Assembly (NCBI GenBank): GCA_001830425.1 | Contig: MIAA01000036.1 | Location: 1-54,709 of the forward strand | Reading direction: 5' to 3' | Length of the DNA stretch: 54,709 nucleotides | DNA from: Rhodospirillales bacterium RIFCSPLOWO2_02_FULL_58_16 | Lineage (GTDB): Bacteria > Pseudomonadota > Alphaproteobacteria > Rhodospirillales > 2-02-FULL-58-16 | Shown here: one piece after another, positions 16,964 through 24,574 of the stretch | How positions within the stretch are numbered: the first letter of the stretch is position 1 | Layout of the letters: every line of letters begins with the position of its first letter | Notes under the pieces: model-generated | Database searches by the model: none | Told to the model about the DNA's origin: nothing | Seen by the model: the letters and a program-made list of their open reading frames with translations, nothing else | Program-made: the position numbers and the translations under genes

Positions 16964-17299
16964 TTACTCCGCCGTCCGCCACGGGCCGTCCCAGACGACC
17001 ACGCCATCCTTGGCGAACAGGCGGCAGTCGCTTGTGGTTAAGGCGCGGCACTTGAAAAGGGCGTCAAGGACGCCGACGTCGGTGCAATCCTTGGTCGCGC
17101 AATAGGATTCCCCGAAGTGTCCGCCGTCGCTGGAGACAACCAGATATCCGCCCAGATGCTTGTGCCATTCAAAGGCCCTGGTTACCTCCGGCGACAGGGT
17201 TATGGGGCCGGAGCCGCCGAATTGCTGCGCCTCGGTGAGACAGCCCGCCGCCAGAACGGCGACCGGCAACAGGCCGATGATTCTTCCGAGACGGCTAAT
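16964..17299 (-). CDS. Putative lipoprotein at the end of the nir operon
   Basis: A short lipoprotein. The frame reads ISRLGRIIGLLPVAVLAAGC, a textbook lipoprotein signal with the LAAGC lipobox, followed by ~85 residues with four more cysteines (CATKDC and CRALTTSDC) that could form disulfides. No ATG, GTG or TTG gives the whole signal. TTG at 17269 would cut off the basic N-region. An ATT at 17299 that overlaps the nirN stop (ATTAG) would give it in full, so I list that. It sits directly after nirN in the same direction. Function unknown; possibly accessory to heme d1 handling. Confidence 0.55.
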   Translation of the reverse strand: MSRLGRIIGLLPVAVLAAGCLTEAQQFGGSGPITLSPEVTRAFEWHKHLGGYLVVSSDGGHFGESYCATKDCTDVGVLDALFKCRALTTSDCRLFAKDGVVVWDGPWRTAE

Positions 17300-18848
17300 G
17301 GCTTGTTCCCGATGAATAGGTGATCTTGTTAAAGACGTTGTACTTGCCCGACGGTTTCTTCATCGGGATGCGTTTGACCTCTTCCAGAGTCCTGGCGTCG
17401 TAAACGACTATGGCGCCGTCCATTTCCCAGATGCTGACCAGGGCGTGACTGCCGCTGCGGGTGAACTCGACATGGGCGTTGGTCATGCCCGGCGCCGGGT
17501 TGATATTCTTGACGATCTCCAGGGTTTGTTTGTCGATAACGTGCAAAAAGCCCTTGTTGGGGCCGAAAAAGACATCGGTCCAGGCATAATTCGTATTTTC
17601 ATGACTCCTCATGAAAAAACCGGAACCCATGGTCTCGATCTTCTTGATCGTCTTCCATGTCGTCATGTCGATGACGCTGACCGTGCTGCCCTTAAGGTGG
17701 GGAGTCGCCATCACCGGGCCGCCGTTGTAATCCCAGACGATGCCGGACCCCAGGTGCGGCATGCCGCCCAGATCAAGATCGGCCACCTTTTTCCCGGTAT
17801 CCAGATTGTAAACGCTGCCGGTCTTTTCGTCCCGCGAAGCGCCGATAACCTCGGTGTAGGCGAGGTTAAAGAAAAAGTCGTCCAGATAATCATCCAGCTT
17901 GATGCGACGCTTGGCGAAGGGCTGCTTTTCCATGGCTACCCCTTCCTCCTGTCCCTCGCGGTAATTGTGGACGAAGCCGCCGTAGATGGGCTTGGCGTTC
18001 GGATCATAGGACAGTTCCCACACCTCTTTGAAATCCTTCATGGCGACGATAAAGCTTTTTCGCTGCGGGGCCGTGTAAACGGCGCTGACCCGCGACGTAG
18101 CGCCTTGGCCGTCGGCGGTAGAGATTACCCGCGACAACGACAGGTCGGCAGCGTTGAGAACGACCAGGGTGTGCGGCAGATAATTTCCGACCATCACCCA
18201 CTTTCCGTCCGACGAAACGGCAATGTTGCGGGTGTTAAGGCCGGCGCGCACCTCGGCCACCGGCTTGAAGCTGTGCAGATCGTACTTGCTGACCCAGCCG
18301 TCCCGCGAACCGAAATAAACGAAGCGTCCGTCCGGCGAATATTTGGCGCCGCCGTGCAAGGCGTACCGCGACTTGAAGCGCCACAGCGGCTCAAACTTGT
18401 CGCCGTCGAGAATGGTGACATGGTGATCGCCGGTCTCCACTACCGTAAACAGGTTCAAGGGATCGGCGTTGTGTTTAGGCTTGTCGGGCAGGCTATCCAA
18501 CGGCGTATGGATCACATGGGTGGCGTTGATTTCCTTTGTTCCCCATATCGGCATCGGGGTCAGCGGCGTATAGATCAGCGTCACCAGGGCGTCGATCTCT
18601 TCCTTGGACAGCTTGTCCTTATAGCCGGGCATTTGGGTCGCCGGGCGACCATTGGCGATATCGTCAAACGCATTTTTCTTGGACAGGCGGCCCAGGTTCT
18701 CCGGCAGAAGAGCCGGACCCATGGCGCCCAGCCGTCCGGCCTCGTGGCACTCGGCGCAGTGAGCGGCGTACAGCGAGGCGGGGTCCGCCGCGCTCGCCGC
18801 GCTGACTCCGCTCAAAATCATCAGGGTAACGGCTAAAATTTTCATCAT
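17295..18848 (-). CDS. nirN: NirN, c-type cytochrome/d1-binding dehydrogenase
   Basis: Periplasmic protein that carries out the last step of heme d1 formation (dihydro-d1 to d1) and helps load NirS, by family. A signal peptide (1-20) is followed by heme c site CAECH at 31-35 with a later Met in NGRPATQMPGY. An eight-bladed propeller d1 domain follows, with LHGGAKYSPDGRFVYFGSRDGW and the GGMPHLGSGIVW block near the distal site. Its 517 aa is shorter than NirS, and it lacks the NirS N-terminal extension. It is the ninth gene of the nir operon, four bases after nirJ; a second Met directly follows the first. Confidence 0.87.
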   Translation of the reverse strand: MMKILAVTLMILSGVSAASAADPASLYAAHCAECHEAGRLGAMGPALLPENLGRLSKKNAFDDIANGRPATQMPGYKDKLSKEEIDALVTLIYTPLTPMPIWGTKEINATHVIHTPLDSLPDKPKHNADPLNLFTVVETGDHHVTILDGDKFEPLWRFKSRYALHGGAKYSPDGRFVYFGSRDGWVSKYDLHSFKPVAEVRAGLNTRNIAVSSDGKWVMVGNYLPHTLVVLNAADLSLSRVISTADGQGATSRVSAVYTAPQRKSFIVAMKDFKEVWELSYDPNAKPIYGGFVHNYREGQEEGVAMEKQPFAKRRIKLDDYLDDFFFNLAYTEVIGASRDEKTGSVYNLDTGKKVADLDLGGMPHLGSGIVWDYNGGPVMATPHLKGSTVSVIDMTTWKTIKKIETMGSGFFMRSHENTNYAWTDVFFGPNKGFLHVIDKQTLEIVKNINPAPGMTNAHVEFTRSGSHALVSIWEMDGAIVVYDARTLEEVKRIPMKKPSGKYNVFNKITYSSGTSH

Positions 18849-18852
18849 CGAA

Positions 18853-20061
18853 TTACAAGACCTTTCGTTGGTGGTGCGCGGATGCGGAAAACGGCGTGAT
18901 TTTTACCCGCTCCCCGGCGTCGGCAACGCCGATCTCCTCGTCGGTAAGATAGCAGGCCGGGTCTTCGGCCCAGGGGTCGCCGGTGATCTGTTCGGCACGC
19001 ACCCTGGTGTTGCCGCCGCAGATATTAAAATATACGCACGCCCCGCAGCGGCCCTTGATCAGGCGCGGGCGGCGCTTGAGGCCGGCCATCAGCGGATCGG
19101 ATGTGTCGTTCCAGATATCGGCAAACGGACGCTTCAGCACGTTGCCGATGGTATAATTCCACCACATGGTGTCGGGGTGAACGTTGCCGGTGTTGTCGAT
19201 GTTGGAAATATTAACTCCTGAGGCGTTGCCGCCCCATTGCGCCAGCTTGGCGTGAACATGCCCGACGGCTTGCGGGAAGTTGTCTTGCAACCACAACAGC
19301 AGATAAACGGCGTCGGCGTCGTTGTTGCCGGTGACGAATTCCTTTTCGTCGCCGTTTTTCAGGCATTGCCGGCCGCGCTCGAACAACAGGTCCATGGCGT
19401 GGCGGGTGGTCTTGAAGAAAGCGTCATCCTTGCGGTTGCGGTTGCCCCGTCCGGCGTAATTGAGATGCGAAAAATAGAAACGGTCGATGTTCTCGGCATC
19501 CAGCAGGTCGAGGATTTGCGGCAGTTCATGAGCGTTGTCATTGGTCATGGTGAAGCGGAGACCCACCTTCAGTCCCAGGTCGCGGCACAGGCCGACGCCT
19601 CGCATGGCGGCCTTATAAGCGCCGTCCAGGCGACGGAACTTGTCATGCGTCTCGCCGATGCCGTCAATGCTGATGCCGACGTAGTCATAGCCGACGGCGG
19701 CGATGTTCTTGATATTGGACTCGTTGATAAGGGTGCCGTTGGTGGACAGCGCCGCATAGAAGCCCATATCCTTGGCGCGGATTGATATGTCGAAAATGTC
19801 GGGGCGCAGCAACGGCTCGCCGCCCGATAAAATGAGAAACGGAACTCTCGCCGCCTTCAGGTCGCCCAGCACCTTGAAAACGTCCTCGGTCGATAACTCG
19901 CCGGGGAAATCCTTGTCGGCGGAAGTGGTGTAACAGTGCTTGCAGGCGAGGTTGCAGCGGCGCACCAGATTCCACACCACTACCGGTCCCGGAAGGTCGC
20001 GGCGGGGGCCGACCGGCGTCGGCTCGTCAAGCTCGCGCAAATACTGGGTCAGCCTGAACAT
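18853..20061 (-). CDS. nirJ: NirJ, radical SAM enzyme of heme d1 synthesis
   Basis: A 402-aa radical SAM protein that removes propionate side chains from didecarboxysiroheme to install the oxo groups of heme d1. The SAM cluster motif is CNLACKHCY (C-x3-C-x2-C) at about residue 36, with ILSGGEPLLRPDIF following. The C-terminal SPASM/Twitch-like part has CGACVYFNICGGNTRVRAE and a later Cys for an auxiliary Fe-S cluster. Encoded between nirH (18 bases) and nirN (4 bases). Full length for the family. Confidence 0.93.
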   Translation of the reverse strand: MFRLTQYLRELDEPTPVGPRRDLPGPVVVWNLVRRCNLACKHCYTTSADKDFPGELSTEDVFKVLGDLKAARVPFLILSGGEPLLRPDIFDISIRAKDMGFYAALSTNGTLINESNIKNIAAVGYDYVGISIDGIGETHDKFRRLDGAYKAAMRGVGLCRDLGLKVGLRFTMTNDNAHELPQILDLLDAENIDRFYFSHLNYAGRGNRNRKDDAFFKTTRHAMDLLFERGRQCLKNGDEKEFVTGNNDADAVYLLLWLQDNFPQAVGHVHAKLAQWGGNASGVNISNIDNTGNVHPDTMWWNYTIGNVLKRPFADIWNDTSDPLMAGLKRRPRLIKGRCGACVYFNICGGNTRVRAEQITGDPWAEDPACYLTDEEIGVADAGERVKITPFSASAHHQRKVL

Positions 20062-20079
20062 CGTCTCATTATTCTATAT

Positions 20080-20571
20080 TCACGCCGAAAAGCGCAATCC
20101 CGTCTTTTTGAGAATGCGGGTGCTGAACAGCACTTCATGGGCGCGCACGTCATCGCCGAGGATATAATTGATCTTGCCCACCCGCTCCATCACTTCGTCG
20201 CGGTCGTGGCCGTGGACCATGGCGAACAGGTTGTAAGGCCATTCCGGCGGGTGGCGGGGACGCAAATAGCAATGGCTGACATATTCCAGGTCGCCGATCA
20301 GGCGTCCGAAGTCGAGAACGCACTCATCCGGCACATCCCACACCGCCATGCCGTTGCCGCGATAGCCCAGCGTGTAATGATTAGGCACCACGCCGATGCG
20401 GCGGATGAGGCCCTGGTCCAGCATCCGTTTCATTCGCCGGATCACCTCTTGCGGCGGGAGGCTCAATTGCTCGGCCACGGCGTCGTAGGGGCGGGCGCAT
20501 AACGGCAATCCCCGCTGGGTAACCAGAACGATCCGGCGGTCGATGTCGTCAATGGTCGCCCTGTCATCCAT
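20080..20571 (-). CDS. nirH: NirH, siroheme decarboxylase subunit
   Basis: One of four AsnC/Lrp-like proteins (NirD, L, G, H) that together remove two carboxyls from siroheme to give 12,18-didecarboxysiroheme. The 163-aa protein has an N-terminal winged helix (RGLPLCARPYDAVAEQL) and an RRIGVVPNHYTLGYRGNGMAVWDVPDE strand pair. WPYNLFAMVHGHDRDEV, the C-terminal RAM-like domain with the conserved His, follows. It pairs in type with nirL (21040), while nirD and nirG form the other type. Four bases separate it from nirG. Confidence 0.87.
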   Translation of the reverse strand: MDDRATIDDIDRRIVLVTQRGLPLCARPYDAVAEQLSLPPQEVIRRMKRMLDQGLIRRIGVVPNHYTLGYRGNGMAVWDVPDECVLDFGRLIGDLEYVSHCYLRPRHPPEWPYNLFAMVHGHDRDEVMERVGKINYILGDDVRAHEVLFSTRILKKTGLRFSA

Positions 20572-20575
20572 GCCT

Positions 20576-21043
20576 TTAAGCTCCGAAACTCAAGCCGATG
20601 AAGAATTCCCTGATCTTCGGCATGTTGTAAACTTTAAGGCCGGTCTCTTCCTCGATGGCGGCGATGACCTCGGCGATGCTTTGCTGGGTTTCGGTGGCGA
20701 TGACGAACCACATGTTAAGTCGATGGTCGCGGGCGTAATTGTGAGCGACTTCGGGATGGGCGTTGACCTGTTCGGCGACGGCGTCAAAGTCCGCTTCCGG
20801 CACTTTCATCGCTGCCAGGGTAAGGCCGCCGCCCAGTTTTTCGGCGTGATACATGGGGCCGAATCTGGTCAGCACGTTGTTATCCAGCATCCTTCGGATG
20901 CGGGCGATAAGATCGTCCCGGTCCAGCCCCAGCCGTTCGGCAACCTCGGCGAAAGGCTCCTCGCTGAGGGGAAAAGCACCTTGCAGGCCGTTGATAATGG
21001 CCCTGTCGGCGTCGTCCAGTAAAATCGGCTTGGGGGCGCTCAT
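20576..21043 (-). CDS. nirG: NirG, siroheme decarboxylase subunit
   Basis: A 155-aa AsnC-like protein with the DFP/AFPLSEEPFAEVAERLGL winged-helix start and the VAHNYARDHRLNMWFVIA motif. Histidines in that motif are thought to contact the siroheme carboxyls in related decarboxylases. The N-terminal ten residues are extra. ATG overlaps the nirL stop (ATGA), so translation is coupled. The assignment to G rather than D rests on gene order and on similarity to nirD at 21525; the two names could be swapped. Confidence 0.85.
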   Translation of the reverse strand: MSAPKPILLDDADRAIINGLQGAFPLSEEPFAEVAERLGLDRDDLIARIRRMLDNNVLTRFGPMYHAEKLGGGLTLAAMKVPEADFDAVAEQVNAHPEVAHNYARDHRLNMWFVIATETQQSIAEVIAAIEEETGLKVYNMPKIREFFIGLSFGA

Positions 21044-21534
21044 ATGACGCTCGCCGCCGGAGAGTAAACGGCGCCGCGCTGCTTGAAGCGGCGTCCGCTG
21101 AAAAGCACCTCGCGGGGCATGTCTTTAAGCCCGCAACCCTCGGCCAGCTCCTCCACCTGGGCCAGCACCACGTCGCGTTCGCGACCGTGAACCATGCAAA
21201 ACAGATTATAGGGCCAAACCGGGGGCCGCCGTTTGCGCCGGTAACATAAGGTGACGAAAGCGAATGTTTTGAAACGTCTGCCGATTTCTCCGGCCTTTTC
21301 ATCGGGAATATCCCACACCACCATGGCGTTGTTTCTGTAGCCCAATTCGTGATGGCGGACGATCACGCCCATGCGGCTGATGATTCCGCTTTCCGCCATG
21401 CGGCCAAGGGCGGCGATCACTTCGCTCTCGCTGATCCCGGCCTGCTTCCCGATTTCACGGAAGGGGCGGCGGCACAGCGGCAAGCCCCGCTCGACAGCGG
21501 TTATCAAGCGGCGATCCTGCTCGGTCAGTTCCAT
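21040..21534 (-). CDS. nirL: NirL, siroheme decarboxylase subunit
   Basis: A 164-aa AsnC-like subunit, same type as NirH: RGLPLCRRPFREIGKQAGI, GVIVRHHELGYRNNAMVVWDIPDE, and WPYNLFCMVHGRERDVV. It overlaps nirD by ten bases and nirG by four, so the four subunits are made as a coupled set. The conserved HH and the HGRER regions match those around the decarboxylase active site in this family. No departure from family length. Confidence 0.86.
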   Translation of the reverse strand: MELTEQDRRLITAVERGLPLCRRPFREIGKQAGISESEVIAALGRMAESGIISRMGVIVRHHELGYRNNAMVVWDIPDEKAGEIGRRFKTFAFVTLCYRRKRRPPVWPYNLFCMVHGRERDVVLAQVEELAEGCGLKDMPREVLFSGRRFKQRGAVYSPAASVI

Positions 21535-21974
21535 TTCAGGTCAAACCCCAGGTCCAGGTGATAGCCCTCAAGCATGGGAAGGTCCAGAACATCAAGGCCG
21601 CTTCGGCGTGATATCTCGGCGATGACGCGGCTTATTCCTTTGTCGTCGGCGGCGGTGATGACAAACCATAGATTAAGGCGATGCTCGCGTTCATAGTTGT
21701 GGTTGACCTCGTCAAAGCCGCTGACCAGTTCGGCGACTTCCTCAAGGCGTTCGGCGGGCACTTCCATGGCGGCCAACGTGCCGACGCCTACGCCGCCGGG
21801 GCGAAATACGCAGCCGACGCGGCTGACGGCGCCGCTCTCGCTCAGTTCCTTCAGCGCCGCGATGACCTCGTCCTCGCCGACGTCGAGCCGGCGCGCAATG
21901 TCGGCGAAGGGACGTTCAGTCAGGGGGAAATCCCTCTGAAATTCGTCGAGAAGACGTTTTTCCAGATCATTCAT
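21525..21974 (-). CDS. nirD: NirD, siroheme decarboxylase subunit
   Basis: A 149-aa first subunit of the DLGH set: DEFQRDFPLTERPFADIARRL winged helix, GVGVGTLAAMEVPAERL strand, and EVNHNYEREHRLNLWFVITAADD with the conserved HNY and REHR residues. In some organisms D and L are fused; here all four are separate. It follows nirF by six bases. The name is by position (first) and type. Confidence 0.88.
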   Translation of the reverse strand: MNDLEKRLLDEFQRDFPLTERPFADIARRLDVGEDEVIAALKELSESGAVSRVGCVFRPGGVGVGTLAAMEVPAERLEEVAELVSGFDEVNHNYEREHRLNLWFVITAADDKGISRVIAEISRRSGLDVLDLPMLEGYHLDLGFDLKWN

Positions 21975-21980
21975 TGCTCA

Positions 21981-23150
21981 TTACAATCCGATGCGATGCG
22001 CCCGTGAGGTAAAGAAAATACCGCTCGGCTTGTCCGCCGGCAGTTCCTTGACGACATGAAAATCGGCAGTATCGTAGACCAGCACCCGGTCGATGTCGCG
22101 CACCGAAACCCAGACTTCCTCGCCGCGCGGCGTAAACTCCATATGCAGCACCCCCTTGCCCGGCGTCAATTCCTTGACGACGGAGTTGGTAGCCACGTCG
22201 ATAATCTGTATGACATCGTTATTAGGCAAAGCGAAATTGACCCAGATATGACGACCGTCGGGACGGGCCGCCACGAATATCGGCTGGCCGTGCACCGGAA
22301 TGCTTCCCGCCTGCTTCCAGGTTGCCGTGTCGATGATCAGCACCTCGTTGCGCCCTACCGCCGGAACAAAAGCCTTGCCGTCAACGACGGCCCAGCCCTC
22401 CAGATGCGGCATTTTGTAGACGGGCAGCTTTTCCGATCCCTTCCCGTAGTCGCCGAGAATCCGCGTCACTCCGGCTTCCGGCTTCCACAGGTCGAGCAGC
22501 GCCATGCCGTCCTCGCCGAACAGCCCGGCGATATAGTAATGTCCGCCCGGCGTAATCAGGGCGTCGTAGGGCAGCGAACCGATGTCTTTATATTTGGTAA
22601 TAACAGGCTTGGCGGGGTCGTTGAGGTCGGCGAGCCATATCTCGCCGCCGTCATAAAGGGTAAAGACAAAACGCCGCCCCGGCGCGTCCACCAGCCCCAC
22701 CGTCTTTGACGCCTTTCCCTCCGTTCCGTAAACGGCGGGGATGTCGGCGACCATTTTCAGGGTCTCGGCGTCGAAAACGCGCACGCCGCCCGGCGTATAA
22801 TTAGAGACGGCGATCAGCCGCCCGTCCTGGGAGACGGCGCCGCCGATGGCGTTGTCGCCCTGAACCACCCGGTTGACAAGTTTACCGGCCAAAATATCGA
22901 TCTTGGACAGGCCGCCGTCGCGCCCGAAGACATAAACGTAATGCTCGTCGCGGGAGTAGACGGCGGAAGCGTGGCTGAGATCGCCAAGCCCTTCGACGCG
23001 GGCGATTTTAGAACGAGTGGTGGTGTTGACGATAAGGACGGAGCCGACCGCTCTCTCGATGATGACGCCAAGGTCGCCGGAGCCTTTGTATTCGACGGAA
23101 GCGCAGGCGCCGACGGCGGCGCAAAGCGCGATGATGCGCAGAAAGATCAT
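21981..23150 (-). CDS. nirF: NirF, heme d1 biosynthesis lipoprotein
   Basis: A 389-aa periplasmic propeller protein required for heme d1 synthesis. The start is the ATG at 23150, preceded by GGAGGAAAAACC and overlapping the nirC stop (ATGA). A frame extending to 23189 adds 13 residues inside nirC and is less likely. The N-terminus MIFLRIIALCAAVGAC is a lipoprotein signal ending in Cys, as in Pseudomonas NirF. The d1-type blades (VYSRDEHYVYVFGRDGGLSKID, GGHYYIAGLFGEDG and others) follow, without a heme c motif. Confidence 0.9.
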   Translation of the reverse strand: MIFLRIIALCAAVGACASVEYKGSGDLGVIIERAVGSVLIVNTTTRSKIARVEGLGDLSHASAVYSRDEHYVYVFGRDGGLSKIDILAGKLVNRVVQGDNAIGGAVSQDGRLIAVSNYTPGGVRVFDAETLKMVADIPAVYGTEGKASKTVGLVDAPGRRFVFTLYDGGEIWLADLNDPAKPVITKYKDIGSLPYDALITPGGHYYIAGLFGEDGMALLDLWKPEAGVTRILGDYGKGSEKLPVYKMPHLEGWAVVDGKAFVPAVGRNEVLIIDTATWKQAGSIPVHGQPIFVAARPDGRHIWVNFALPNNDVIQIIDVATNSVVKELTPGKGVLHMEFTPRGEEVWVSVRDIDRVLVYDTADFHVVKELPADKPSGIFFTSRAHRIGL

Positions 23151-23476
23151 GGTTTTTCCTCCTTGTTGCGTAGAATCCGGACCAGCCATCTGGTTTCCTC
23201 GACGTTGATAAGGGGTCGCCAGGGCGGCATCGGCGTGCCGGGAATGCCGTCGAGAATGATAGAGGCCAGCGCATCGTCAGACCTCTCGGCGAGGAGCGAA
23301 GGCAGAAGAGGCGATCCCAGGCCGCCCTTGCGGGTCATGCCGTGGCACGATCCGCAATCATGGTCAAGAAGGTACAAGAGTTCCGTCTGCCGTTCGGACC
23401 TGATATCGGCGAATAAAACGGTGGAGAAGGCCGACAGACAGAGGGCAAGAACAACGATCAGGGCGTCGTTACGCAC
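23147..23476 (-). CDS. nirC: NirC-like monoheme cytochrome c
   Basis: A ~109-aa periplasmic cytochrome with a signal peptide (LIVVLALCLSAFSTVLFA), heme site CGSCHG, and distal Met in GTPMPPWRPL. NirC is thought to feed electrons to NirS or NirF/NirJ steps during d1 maturation. The frame runs back to 23518 inside nirE. The start chosen is GTG at 23476 (VRNDALIVV...), which overlaps the nirE stop by eight bases and leaves a normal signal peptide. Coupled to nirF by ATGA. Confidence 0.82.
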   Translation of the reverse strand: MRNDALIVVLALCLSAFSTVLFADIRSERQTELLYLLDHDCGSCHGMTRKGGLGSPLLPSLLAERSDDALASIILDGIPGTPMPPWRPLINVEETRWLVRILRNKEEKP

Positions 23477-24272
23477 TGGCCGAACATTCTTCCTCGTTGT
23501 CGAGAACCGCATCCTCATAGATCAATCCCTGCCAGTTCAGACTCTTGGCCAGACTGACGACCTTACCGATGATGATCATGACCGGCGTTTTATAGCCGAG
23601 CGCGACGACCAGAGCGGGCAATCGTTCAAGAGTGGTGACACATTGCCTTTGACCCGCCGCCGTTACCTTGAGCACCGCCGCCGCCGGCGTATCGGCGGCC
23701 ATCCCTGCGGCGATCAACTCGTCGGCGATCCGGGGAAGGTTGGCCAGTCCCATATAAAAGACGATGGTGGTGTTGGGGTCGGCCATGCCTTTCCAGTTCA
23801 GGTCGAGTTCGTCTTCGGACTGACAATGGCCGGTGACAAACTGCACGCCGGTGGCGAGAGCGCGGTGCGTCAGAGGAATGCCGAGAGCGCTGCCGGCCGC
23901 CGAGGCGGAGGTAACCCCCGGCACGACCTCGAAAGGTACGCCGTGAAGTTTCAGATATAAAGCCTCCTCGCTGCCGCGACCGAAAATAAACGGGTCTCCG
24001 CCCTTGAGGCGAACCACGGAATGGTTACTTTTGGCGAGGCTGACCAGCAGATCGTTGATATCGTCCTGGGGCATATGATGGTTGTTGGGAGCCTTGCCGA
24101 CGAAGATGCGGGCTTTTCCCGGCGGAACGAGGTCGAGAATTTCCGGCGAGACCAGACGGTCATAAACGACCACATCGGCACTCATAAGAAGCCGTCGGGC
24201 CTTGATCGTCATCAGATCAGGGTCCCCCGGCCCGGCCCCCACCAGATAAACACAACTGACGTCGCTCACCAT
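23469..24272 (-). CDS. nirE: NirE, uroporphyrinogen-III C-methyltransferase
   Basis: SAM-dependent enzyme that makes precorrin-2, the entry to siroheme and heme d1. The 267-aa core has VYLVGAGPGDPDLMTIKA, VVYDRLV, VRLKGGDPFIFGRG, VVPGVTSASAAG and PLTHR, all SUMT signatures. The open frame extends upstream to 24389, but the ATG at 24272 with GGGAGG just before it (GTG at 24269 also fits) gives the family-like start MVSDVSCVYLVGAG. First gene of the minus-strand nir operon. It is divergent from nirS, with 302 bases between. Confidence 0.92.
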   Translation of the reverse strand: MVSDVSCVYLVGAGPGDPDLMTIKARRLLMSADVVVYDRLVSPEILDLVPPGKARIFVGKAPNNHHMPQDDINDLLVSLAKSNHSVVRLKGGDPFIFGRGSEEALYLKLHGVPFEVVPGVTSASAAGSALGIPLTHRALATGVQFVTGHCQSEDELDLNWKGMADPNTTIVFYMGLANLPRIADELIAAGMAADTPAAAVLKVTAAGQRQCVTTLERLPALVVALGYKTPVMIIIGKVVSLAKSLNWQGLIYEDAVLDNEEECSASA

Positions 24273-24574
24273 AAACCTCCCGGAATCAGGCATTCGCAAC
24301 CGAATTTGAGGCAAGGGAAGCACAAAAAAGAATTCCGCGCCACCCTTTCCGGCGCAACCCTTTCCGAACTCCCCAAAAAAATTGTGCAAAAAGTCAAAGT
24401 CAAGGGTTGATTAGTTGGCAATAACCATTCACATTGTGCGGCAATGTCGTTTTCTACGCCTTCTCACGGCTAATTAAACGTTAGCTTTTCCTTATCTCGT
24501 TATTGGGGGGAAAGAGAAAAAGGAGAACGCCAGGTCAACTCTAGTGTGACTTTAATCAACAGGGAGGCAATTTT
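24273..24574. promoter_or_regulatory. Divergent nirE/nirS intergenic control region
   Basis: About 300 bases holding the promoters for both nir units. Seen directly: a TTGAT half-site at 24407-24411 (with TGGCA four bases on, so only one half is good), and GTGAC-TTTA-ATCAA at 24546-24559, close to the FNR/NnrR-family consensus TTGAT-N4-ATCAA. The second lies only ~15 bases before the nirS start codon, overlapping the leader, and so is oddly placed for an activator. No confident -35/-10 was fixed. GGGAGG precedes the nirS ATG. Confidence 0.5.

Noticed and set aside
17445-18836. 463-codon plus-strand frame opposite nirN
   Set aside because: Mirror of the nirN reading frame caused by GC-rich codon bias; nirN motifs on the other strand are decisive.
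24407-24420. TTGAT-TAGT-TGGCA as an FNR box for nirE or nirS
   Set aside because: Only one half-site matches; spacing and position give no clear -41.5 geometry.
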